The notes beneath the pieces are model-generated. The model searched no databases and was not told the DNA's origin. It saw only the letters and a list, made by a program, of their open reading frames with translations. This document shows, in pieces, positions 24,964 to 31,289 of a DNA stretch of 32,617 nt. The translations under genes and the position numbers were made by a program. Position 1 is the first letter of the stretch. Every line of letters begins with the position of its first letter. This DNA comes from Promethearchaeia archaeon (GTDB taxonomy: Archaea > Asgardarchaeota > Lokiarchaeia > Sigyniarchaeales > SOKP01): the NCBI GenBank assembly GCA_029856085.1, contig JAHQWI010000115.1, positions 1 through 32,617 of the forward strand. Reading direction: 5' to 3'.

Positions 24964-25191
24964 TTAATCCCACTTATAGGCAAATTCTGTAATGCTCAAA
25001 GTTTTGTTACAGGATGGGCACGCCCAGTTTCTTGATACCTGTTTTCCAAACCCAGGAAGCGATTGTTCAATTTCTTCTCCTTTAAAACCTTCTATTCTTT
25101 GCTTTGTTTTTCCTTTTTTTGTCTCTTTAGTAGTAATGTAGAAGAAATCATGTAAATGGATTTCATTATCACAATATGGACATTTCGACAT
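24964..25191 (-). CDS. small zinc-ribbon protein
   Basis: The 75-residue protein carries CPYC (residues 4-7) at the N-terminus and CPSC (58-61) near the C-terminus, a four-Cys zinc ribbon with a long insert. The insert is basic and contains TKETKKGKTKQR. It lies just upstream of the OB-fold-like gene (27 bp), and both have higher GC than the surrounding region. Nucleic-acid binding is likely but not shown. The pair could derive from an integrated element; no integrase or transposase is near. Confidence 0.65.
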   Translation of the reverse strand: MSKCPYCDNEIHLHDFFYITTKETKKGKTKQRIEGFKGEEIEQSLPGFGKQVSRNWACPSCNKTLSITEFAYKWD

Positions 25192-25626
25192 AATTGTTAT
25201 AAGTATATGGGATAATAAATATTTGATCTGTTAGAAGCATATAAAACTTTAACATTAAAATAAAATTGACATAAAAATATATAAATTAAAAAAAGATACA
25301 GATCCATGATAAAAATGCAAAAAATTGAAACAATAGAAGAAAAGCTATATACATTTGGACTTCAGCGATGTTAAATAGCCAGACTATATTATTCGTAATA
25401 TGGAAAAGAATTGCTAGCAGAAAAAATTCAAAAAATGAATCTTGATATGCCATCTATTGAAGATATAAAACGAAAGGCAGAGTAGGTTTTCAATTCAAGC
25501 TGTACTTATGATGAACTTTGTTGGTTGAATGCTGAAATGGATCTTTTGATCAAAAAATGCTTTCTCGAAAAGACAAAGAAGGAATTTAATTATTAGACAC
25601 TAAAAAAAGAGAATTTAAAACAATTT
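25192..25626. other. spacer between the zinc-ribbon gene and hgcB
   Basis: 435 bp without an intact gene; it holds the decayed plus-strand frame at 25306-25596 and, near its right end, the stop of hgcB. Confidence 0.6.
25306..25596 (+). pseudogene. decayed ORF with three internal stops in one frame
   Basis: From ATG 25306 a single frame of 97 codons reaches TAG 25596 with internal TAA (25372), TAA (25396) and TAG (25482) and no frameshift. Between stops the reading looks like protein: KIETIEEKLYTFGLQRC, then YGKELLAEKIQKMNLDMPS, then FNSSCTYDELCWLNAEMDLL. It is Glu/Lys-rich with several Cys. Family not recognised. It is convergent with hgcB. Confidence 0.35.
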
Positions 25627-25896
25627 CTATCCACAACAACTATTATTTTGAGGATTTTTAGCAACATAACGCGCATTCCATAAACAACCACAACCTTTTT
25701 GCTCTTGTAAAATGATTGCCATTGTTGGACAATTTCTTTTACATGCAGAACACTCCGTGCAGCGTTCTGGTTCATAGATTTCGAATTTCCCATCTTCGTT
25801 TAGTTTTGGGATTCCAAAAGGGCATATTTCACCACATATACCACATCCTGTACATAAATCAGGAATGATTGAGATTTTTGGAATGACTATTGCCAT
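25627..25896 (-). CDS. hgcB: HgcB, ferredoxin partner of the mercury methylation corrinoid protein
   Basis: HgcB is the small 2[4Fe-4S] ferredoxin that, with HgcA, methylates inorganic mercury; it reduces the corrinoid and is thought to hand over Hg(II). Two cluster motifs are complete: LCTGCGICGEICP and RCTECSACKRNCP. After them come GCGC and a C-terminal vicinal pair (SCCG at the end), the conserved extra cysteines that set HgcB apart from ordinary ferredoxins. The frame extends up to a GTG at 25932 (then MVKITLK); ATG 25896 gives MAIVIPKIS, 89 residues, close to the usual length. No Shine-Dalgarno decides it. It lies 88 bp (52 from the GTG) downstream of hgcA on the same strand, in the usual order. 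Confidence 0.9.
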   Translation of the reverse strand: MAIVIPKISIIPDLCTGCGICGEICPFGIPKLNEDGKFEIYEPERCTECSACKRNCPTMAIILQEQKGCGCLWNARYVAKNPQNNSCCG

Positions 25897-25984
25897 TTTA
25901 ACTGATGATGTTTTTAATGTAATTTTTACCACCTTTTTTTTCTCTTATTAATAATATATTTTATTTTATTTATTTTAACTTAAT

Positions 25985-27664
25985 TTAAAATATGAGGGGG
26001 AAAATGAAACTAATAGCTAGAGTTATAAGACTAATTACCAATAAAATCATATTGATTTTACTGAAAGTAGGGTATTCATCTTGGATCTCTTGAGGGCTTG
26101 TTGCCATAGTATACCCACTATATGACATTGTGGAGAAGAATGCTAACCAAAAATAAAAGCAAGAACTCCAGAATATTAATGGTAATGAACTATGAAAAAG
26201 CCAAGAAATATAACCTAATAGGACAACATTAATAACTCCATAAATTATCCCTTTAGTAATAAATTTTCGTGTGAAATTGGTGATAGGAAATAAAATCATT
26301 ATTGTTGTATTTGTAATAATAACCCAGAGCCAAATTTCGCCTACAATCCACAATTTACTTATCTCTACAACATTTAAAAGAGTAAGACCAAATAAAATTA
26401 AAATTAGTGCAAAACTTGGCCATAAGAAAATTTTTCGTAATAAGAATGTAGTATGTGTAATAGCTGCACGTAAACGATGAAAAGCAGTGAATTTGGCTAG
26501 TTTCATTTTCTCTGGCTTTCGAGCAGGTCGTTCTTTTAGAAATTGAGGTAGGTGTTTCGCCCATACAGGTCCGAATAAAACATTAAATGGAAAATTTGGG
26601 GCTTCACTTTTAATTAAGGGTGATGCTATTCCTCCCGCGGAAAGTTGAGGAAGAATTAATGTTTTCTTATTAGAAACTTTAGTAATATCAGTAGCTTCTA
26701 CTGCTTCAATCAATTGTTTATTTCCAAAATTGTTTCCTCGAGCTGCGCACCAAACGTTTATCCCGTCAGAATCCACACATAACACCCAAGCATCAATCCC
26801 TTTAAGAGCACGCATAACTTTAATATATGTGTATAAATAATTAGCTGTAACAATAATGGGCGAATTTTCATCTGGGGTAGCTGAATGGTAAATTCCTGGT
26901 TCAATTGGAACATGATCTACTTGTCCTGTAAAAATACAGCGATAGATATTCATTTGAGCTCGTAATCCTTTAAATTTTTTAGGGTTAGGTCTATAATATC
27001 CTGGTTCTTCTACCTTTTCATCACTAATCTTTTTTAATTCAATTACTCGAATGGATCCATGGTTCCATTTTTTTTCTGCTACAAATTTAAAACCAATAGG
27101 CTCTAAATATTTGAAAAACCATTTTACTAAAAAAGTACTTTTTAATCGGAGTCTTCTTAATTTTTTTCTGTACCTCCAACGATTTATGTTAAACAAAATT
27201 TTCCAAAGACCTGAAGGAACGAATTCAGCGGCAACTATCATCCTACCGTTTAGTTTCAAGGCTTTCCAAGCGTTTCTTAGAAAATTTTGTTGTTCAAATG
27301 GTCTAAGTTCTGAAAGCATAAATGTACTTACAATTAAATCTTTAGAACTATCATCTGCTGGTAAATCACTGATGGAGCCTATTTGATATAGAAGTTTCGT
27401 ACCTTCTTCAGAAGGATAATTTTTCATAGCAGTATTTATCATTTGTAAGTTTTTATCAATCGCAAGAACTTCATTTCCCTTTAATGCCATTTTTTTAGCA
27501 AGAGTTCCTGTACCACAACCTACTTCTAAGATAATCTGTGGTGCTTTGATCCGTTCTAATATCCAATTATGAACTTTAATATTCGTACCTTTAGTAAGTT
27601 CAGTGAATTTTGATTCATAGGTTTCAGGTTCTAATTCCAATTTCCGCATGTAAACTACGGCCAT
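25985..27664 (-). CDS. hgcA: methyltransferase-HgcA fusion (corrinoid mercury methyltransferase)
   Basis: 559 residues in one uninterrupted frame. Residues 30-210 form a class I SAM methyltransferase: motif I ILEVGCGTG (45-53), an acidic end of strand 2 (LAID), then LPADDSSKDLIVSTFMLSEL. Residues 222-390 are HgcA: PIEPGIYHSATP, PIIVTANYLYTY, the cap-helix motif GINVWCAARGNNFG with C306 as the expected lower Co ligand, LILPQLSAGGIASP and NVLFGPVWAKHLP. Five membrane helices follow (about 411-432, 437-459, 466-488, 493-513, 535-557), as in HgcA. The motif normally reads NVWCAAGKG; here G-K is R-G. AGGTGT (27672-27677) precedes the ATG by 7 bases. Family HgcA is about 330-400 residues with no methyltransferase, so the fusion is unusual. 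Confidence 0.93.
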   Translation of the reverse strand: MAVVYMRKLELEPETYESKFTELTKGTNIKVHNWILERIKAPQIILEVGCGTGTLAKKMALKGNEVLAIDKNLQMINTAMKNYPSEEGTKLLYQIGSISDLPADDSSKDLIVSTFMLSELRPFEQQNFLRNAWKALKLNGRMIVAAEFVPSGLWKILFNINRWRYRKKLRRLRLKSTFLVKWFFKYLEPIGFKFVAEKKWNHGSIRVIELKKISDEKVEEPGYYRPNPKKFKGLRAQMNIYRCIFTGQVDHVPIEPGIYHSATPDENSPIIVTANYLYTYIKVMRALKGIDAWVLCVDSDGINVWCAARGNNFGNKQLIEAVEATDITKVSNKKTLILPQLSAGGIASPLIKSEAPNFPFNVLFGPVWAKHLPQFLKERPARKPEKMKLAKFTAFHRLRAAITHTTFLLRKIFLWPSFALILILFGLTLLNVVEISKLWIVGEIWLWVIITNTTIMILFPITNFTRKFITKGIIYGVINVVLLGYISWLFHSSLPLIFWSSCFYFWLAFFSTMSYSGYTMATSPQEIQDEYPTFSKINMILLVISLITLAISFIFPLIF

Positions 27665-27803
27665 TCTATTTACACCTTTTTATTGTATTTTGGGTGGATT
27701 CAAAATTCAGTGAAATAACCTCATAAAGTAATTTAGGCAATTTATTGAAATAAAACTGAAAAAAATAAAAATTTTGATCTTTATAAATTTTAAATGTAAC
27801 CTT

Positions 27804-27823
27804 AAAGTGAATTCGTTTACTTT
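27804..27823 (-). promoter_or_regulatory. inverted repeat after the CC-peptide gene
   Basis: AAAGTGAA and TTTACTTT (7 of 8 pairs) flank four bases right at the stop codon of the small peptide. It may be an attenuator or partial terminator ahead of hgcA, or chance. Confidence 0.25.
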
Positions 27824-27905
27824 AACAACACCCTTCTTTTGATTGGGATTCCTCATCATCATCTTTTGGTTCTTCAGAACAACATCCTTTATCTTTATCT
27901 CCCAT
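27822..27905 (-). CDS. 27-residue acidic peptide with two vicinal cysteine pairs
   Basis: ATG 27905 to TAA 27822 gives 27 residues: MGDKDKGCCSEE, a Pro-Lys-Asp-Asp-Asp-Glu-Glu middle, and a KEGCC C-terminus. Nothing but the two CC pairs, acidic and lysine residues is present, so it resembles a minimal thiol metal chelator more than a folded protein. It follows a TATA box and operator at the expected distance (about 40 nt leader) and precedes hgcA by 157 bp on the same strand, making it the probable first gene of the transcript. The next gene upstream, the MarR regulator, also carries CC pairs. No published family is known to me. Role in binding Hg(II), As(III) or Cu is an inference. Confidence 0.6.
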   Translation of the reverse strand: MGDKDKGCCSEEPKDDDEESQSKEGCC

Positions 27906-27947
27906 GCGTAATTAAGACCTCATCTATAATTAATTGTTAGTTGATTA

Positions 27948-27967
27948 ATAGTTAGGATCCTAACTAT
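27948..27967 (-). promoter_or_regulatory. perfect 20-bp palindromic operator of the hgc operon
   Basis: ATAGTTAGGATCCTAACTAT equals its own reverse complement over all 20 bases. It overlaps the end of the TATA box and reaches toward the expected transcription start (about 27944), the classic position for archaeal repression. A further GTTAG half-site lies at 27936-27940. The adjacent MarR-family protein is the likely ligand. Confidence 0.6.
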
Positions 27968-27973
27968 ATAAAA
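27965..27973 (-). promoter_or_regulatory. TATA box of the CC-peptide/hgcAB operon
   Basis: On the minus strand TTTTATATA follows a purine-rich BRE-like ACGAAACGAAAC (27974-27985). Its centre is about 64 bp before the peptide ATG. Confidence 0.5.
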
Positions 27974-28047
27974 GTTTCGTTTCGTATAATTAAGAACTTA
28001 ACAAAATGATCTATAATGTAATTTTAAAGGAATAGCAAGTTAACTCT

Positions 28048-28512
28048 TTAATATTTTAGTGAGTTTAATAATTTCTGAAGTAATTCTCCTAACTTTTTCA
28101 TCTCTTCTTGATTAATTTCTGGGCAACAGCCATTAACGATTGATTCTAAAGGAGGTGTTTTATTTTTTAAGTTTTTGCCTTTTTCTGTAAGTTTAACAAG
28201 AAGACTCCTTCTATCAGAGGGGTGTAATTCACGAATGACTAACTTCTTTTTTTCCATTGTATCTACTACCCCTGTAATTGTAGATCTTGAACACACACAT
28301 TTTTCTGCTAATTCTTTAAATTGTTGGCCATCAGATTCCCAAAGTTGACTTAAAATAAAATGCTGAGCTGGTGTAAGGTCTAGTTCTTGAATATTATCTC
28401 GCTGTAATTTTTCATATTTCTTATTTAAGGCATTAATTAAAGTAAACACATCAACAATATTTTCGGGTTTACACGAATTTTCACAACATTCAGGGGTTTC
28501 TTCTTCACTCAT
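28048..28512 (-). CDS. Cys-rich MarR-family transcriptional regulator
   Basis: The 154-residue protein has a winged helix of MarR type: LDLTPAQHFILSQLWE (45-60), the recognition helix CVCSRSTITGVVDTMEKKKLV (72-92) and the wing RELHPSDRRSLLVKLTEKG. It contains seven cysteines, unusual for the family: C9-C10 and C14 in the N-terminal arm (ECCENSC), C72 and C74 at the start of the recognition helix, and C129-C130 (NGCCPE) in the C-terminal dimerisation helix. Such pairs suit thiol or metal sensing, an inference. It is the first gene on the hgc strand; 142 bp with a separate promoter separate it from the CC peptide. It probably represses that promoter and possibly its own. Confidence 0.85.
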   Translation of the reverse strand: MSEEETPECCENSCKPENIVDVFTLINALNKKYEKLQRDNIQELDLTPAQHFILSQLWESDGQQFKELAEKCVCSRSTITGVVDTMEKKKLVIRELHPSDRRSLLVKLTEKGKNLKNKTPPLESIVNGCCPEINQEEMKKLGELLQKLLNSLKY

Positions 28513-28521
28513 ACTCCCATC

Positions 28522-28545
28522 AAATTATTAGGAACGTAATAATTT
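28522..28545 (-). promoter_or_regulatory. inverted repeat at the marR promoter
   Basis: AAATTATTA and TAATAATTT (9-bp perfect arms) flank GGAACG, 10 bp before the regulator's ATG and overlapping a TATA-like GATATAAATTA. It is AT-rich, so partly expected by chance, but its location fits autoregulation. Confidence 0.35.
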
Positions 28546-28685
28546 ATATCCTTATAATCTTATTAGTTCTCAATCTTTATTAATTTATCAATTTTCAAAT
28601 AGAAGAAAGCGAAATCTATAAATTTAGTTTTATAAAATCTAAATTGATATTTCATAAGGAAATGAGAAAGAAATATTATTTATAA

Positions 28686-28859
28686 AAATTGAATGTGTTT
28701 AAACAAATAGTAAATAATGCTATAGAAACCTATTCACAAAATTTTTTAACCGCACATGGTTTTGAAAAGGAAAAAGGATGGGATGTGTTAACTAACATGA
28801 ATCAGAAATTATATAAATTTATAGAAATGTGTGAACCAATTGGGTTAAAATCTCCATAA
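28686..28859 (+). pseudogene. truncated PNPOx-like gene (3' end only)
   Basis: 57 codons matching the last part of the intact gene at 21203-21673: NVFKQIVNNAIETYSQNFL through EPIGLKSP and the stop. The N-terminal flavin-barrel half is absent and the sequence upstream is unrelated. This marks the left border of repeat copy 2. Confidence 0.85.
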
Positions 28860-28904
28860 ACACCTAATTACTTGTTAGAAAAAAAAGTAAAAAAAAAAAA
28901 TAAA

Positions 28905-29729
28905 TTATTGTGGTTGTAAAATACCTCCAAATGCTAGCCATGCCAATAAAGATTTAGCTACCAAACTCAATATTATATAAACTCGTTCACCAAAAAGATA
29001 ATCTCTCCATGGTCCGACTGCTTTATATTGAAGCACCATATTAATTGCAAAAATATTAAATAACACTAGATAAGTATAAAAAATCGCATATACAAAATCG
29101 GGTGGCCCCTCAGTGTTTGAAGTAACCCCATAAAAATAACCAAGAATTACGATCCAAGGAAGTGCCCCAGATATACATCCCATTATAAAAGGTTTCCAAT
29201 TAGTTTTTTCCGTATATTGATTAACTAATTCCATTACATAACCGAACATAATCATTGTAGCATTTAACACAAATATCATAACCAGCGACCAAAAATCCCA
29301 AACACCAAACAGTAATGCAATAAAGGCCATCATGATCGAACTAGATAAGGCATACTCGTACCAGCGATAGGGATTAAATCCTTTTTGCAAATTAGCATTA
29401 TATCTTTTATTTAATGGATAGGCAATCAACAAATGTGCTACAGCAGACATTAATAGAAATGATGCTAAAATAGCTCCTACGTATGAAAATGTAAATAATA
29501 CATCAGGATTGGGATTGATCTCGAATACTCCAGGAGATATTTCTATAAAATTTAAATAAAATGTATAAATATCTCTAGAGAATTCTAAAATAAGCCCTAC
29601 TGTAAGCATTAATATTCCTTGTATTAAATGTAGAATTCCCATATTTCTATTAAATTTCTGCAAATAATCAAAAGATATTTCTGACTTTGAAATAATTTCT
29701 TGTCGTTCTCTGTAATTCATTTTAACCAT
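28905..29729 (-). CDS. heliorhodopsin, copy 2
   Basis: A second full-length heliorhodopsin (274 residues from ATG 29729; a second ATG at 29720 matches copy 1). All key residues are kept: retinal lysine K259 in SLVAKSLLAW, the WYEYALSSS counter-ion Glu, and both conserved histidines in helices 1 and 2. Most differences from copy 1 are conservative; the extracellular loop after helix 1 (IEISPGVFEINPNPD against VVPPPDNFNIYPNPE) and the helix 5-6 loop (GVTSNTEGPPD) differ most. Both genes therefore seem to be functional paralogues rather than a gene and a relic. Loop divergence could alter partners or the retinal pocket environment; this is inference. Confidence 0.95.
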   Translation of the reverse strand: MVKMNYRERQEIISKSEISFDYLQKFNRNMGILHLIQGILMLTVGLILEFSRDIYTFYLNFIEISPGVFEINPNPDVLFTFSYVGAILASFLLMSAVAHLLIAYPLNKRYNANLQKGFNPYRWYEYALSSSIMMAFIALLFGVWDFWSLVMIFVLNATMIMFGYVMELVNQYTEKTNWKPFIMGCISGALPWIVILGYFYGVTSNTEGPPDFVYAIFYTYLVLFNIFAINMVLQYKAVGPWRDYLFGERVYIILSLVAKSLLAWLAFGGILQPQ

Positions 29730-29975
29730 TTTTAATATTTTTATTATTAAATTTTATAATAGTAATTATCCAAATAAAGAACTTAAATAATGTTTCTAAA
29801 AATTATTTAAATTTTTCACCAATTAGTTTTAGAATTAATGATTTTAAAGTATAGTTTTAATATTTTATTAATTATTGAAATATTTATAATCTATATAAAT
29901 AAAGATTAAATTAGCATATAGAATATCAAGCTTAAATTAAATTTTTAAATATTTAAAGAAAATTATGTGATAATT

Positions 29976-30056
29976 ATGGCTTTAGAAATTAATTGGTTTG
30001 CTGTTATCATTGTTGCAATAATATATTTTACACCTCTATTTTGTAAAATAAAGTGA
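29976..30056 (+). CDS. candidate 26-residue membrane peptide, copy 2
   Basis: MALEINWFAVIIVAIIYFT followed by PLFCKIK; same length and frame as copy 1 at 22800-22880. Replacements keep one hydrophobic helix and the C-terminal Cys-Lys-Ile-Lys. Confidence 0.35.
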   Translation: MALEINWFAVIIVAIIYFTPLFCKIK

Positions 30057-30429
30057 TTATTAATAATTTAGATGCTCTTATATTTAAACCTATTAAGACT
30101 GAAATTATTACATTCAAAAGATATAGTTTTTGTTAATTCAAAGTATATATCGACACAAATGTGGAAAATTGTCTATACAATATCACAAAACCACCAATTT
30201 CCCGAGTATACGGATGAGTTGGAGGAAATGTTAAAGAAAAATTCATCACCATAATCTAATTACTATCTGTTAAATGGTTTTTGTCGGGATAACCTATAAA
30301 GGAAAAGTTCACTTTTTGTTAAAACCGACACCCCCCTTGAGATTTATTATGATTCAGCAAATATTTGAAATGCTAATTTAATTATTTGTTTTTACAAAAA
30401 AATATTTCAAACGACAATTTTATGAAAAC
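30025..30429. repeat. near-identical core of the duplication, copy 2
   Basis: Matches 22849-23254 except for one C in a homopolymer. Confidence 0.85.
30072..30254 (+). CDS. hypothetical 60-residue ORF, copy 2
   Basis: DNA-identical to 22896-23078; same doubts about coding. Confidence 0.3.
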   Translation: MLLYLNLLRLKLLHSKDIVFVNSKYISTQMWKIVYTISQNHQFPEYTDELEEMLKKNSSP

Positions 30430-31168
30430 TTACAATAGAATTCAAAACCACGGAACTTCTATAAATGGAAAACTAGACCAAATTGCAAATTTCTCTTATA
30501 ATTTTAACAAAATACCACCAATTATTGGTATGATAATTGCCGATCAATTTGGAAATACAATCATGGTTCTTGAATATGAAAATAAGCCTGAAGAAAATTA
30601 CGGCTCAATTAAATCATATTTGTCTGAAGATAATAAGAGTTTATTAGAAATCGATCTAATTTCAATGTATTTTAGTTCATTCAAAACATTTGCTGGGCAA
30701 ACTAACATCCAAAACTTATCAAATCTTGAAATTCATGGATCTAACATTAAAGTCCAGTTGTATTTTCTGTTTGATAAATATATGATAATTGTTTTTCTTA
30801 ACTCGAAGGCGGATTTAAATTCAAAAGATAAGGAACAAATAATTCATTATTTTAGTGAACTCTTAGTAAAGTACGAATATGCGTTTCAACATTTTAATGA
30901 TTCGAATTCCAGAAGGATCCTAACGACTTTAGAGAATAAAGGAAAAGTATGGTTAAAGAAGTTAAATAAAACCTATTTGCAGGCATTTCAAGGCAATTAT
31001 TTAAAGAAACATGAAGTTCTTGAATTAATAATAAATAAAATCTCCCCTACAATTAAAGAAGTATTAGGTGAATATTTAGATGGTATTCCAGAGGAGGTTA
31101 TTAGTGATATGTCTAAGGAATTAAAGAATAAGATTCATGATAAAATTTGCGAATTCAAAATATGGTAG
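30422..31168 (+). CDS. longin/roadblock-like small protein, copy 2
   Basis: 248 residues from ATG 30422, paralogue of the protein at 23247-23999. About the first 130 residues (the longin-like alpha/beta domain) differ at very few positions, while the helical C-terminal part differs often (for example SKDKEQIIHYFSELLVKYEY and DGIPEEVISDMSKELK). The last residues (EFKIW) come from sequence beyond the repeat border, so the C-terminus differs from copy 1 (EFNFNLD). The frame is intact, consistent with a working gene. Domain assignment is by pattern, as for copy 1. Confidence 0.65.
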   Translation: MKTYNRIQNHGTSINGKLDQIANFSYNFNKIPPIIGMIIADQFGNTIMVLEYENKPEENYGSIKSYLSEDNKSLLEIDLISMYFSSFKTFAGQTNIQNLSNLEIHGSNIKVQLYFLFDKYMIIVFLNSKADLNSKDKEQIIHYFSELLVKYEYAFQHFNDSNSRRILTTLENKGKVWLKKLNKTYLQAFQGNYLKKHEVLELIINKISPTIKEVLGEYLDGIPEEVISDMSKELKNKIHDKICEFKIW

Positions 31169-31246
31169 CCGAGAGTTTATGAGTAATTTGCTAACAAAAT
31201 ACTCTGTAAAAACTACTAAATTCAAATAATAAAATGAAAAAATAAG

Positions 31247-31268
31247 GAAAAAAAAAATTTTCTTTTTA
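31247..31268. terminator. A-run/T-run between convergent genes
   Basis: A run of ten A followed by T-rich sequence: the T-tract on the minus strand lies downstream of the NosD-like gene and the plus-strand T-tract downstream of the longin-like gene. Confidence 0.4.
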
Positions 31269-31289
31269 GGTTTTATTGCTTTTTGTTTA

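Larger units (their letters stand above)
28684..31158. repeat. direct repeat, copy 2 (2.5 kb; heliorhodopsin module)
   Basis: Copy of 21498-23983 in the same orientation. It lacks the first two-thirds of the PNPOx gene, so it is the derived copy. The copies frame the 4.7 kb that holds hgcAB. Confidence 0.9.

Noticed and set aside
25593-25793. 66-codon minus-strand ORF
   Set aside because: Overlaps hgcB in another frame; hgcB has both ferredoxin motifs and the CC end.
26271-27386. Plus- and minus-strand frames inside hgcA (26271-26480, 26355-26564, 27051-27386)
   Set aside because: Shadows of the methyltransferase-HgcA frame.
25985-27664. Reading the corrinoid domain as an acetyl-CoA pathway corrinoid iron-sulfur protein subunit
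   Set aside because: The NVWCAA cap-helix Cys, five C-terminal membrane helices and adjacent HgcB with terminal CC identify HgcA; the CFeSP subunits lack the membrane domain.
21498-31158. Repeat pair as an insertion sequence or composite transposon
   Set aside because: No transposase, no terminal inverted repeats and no target-site duplication can be seen; borders lie inside genes.
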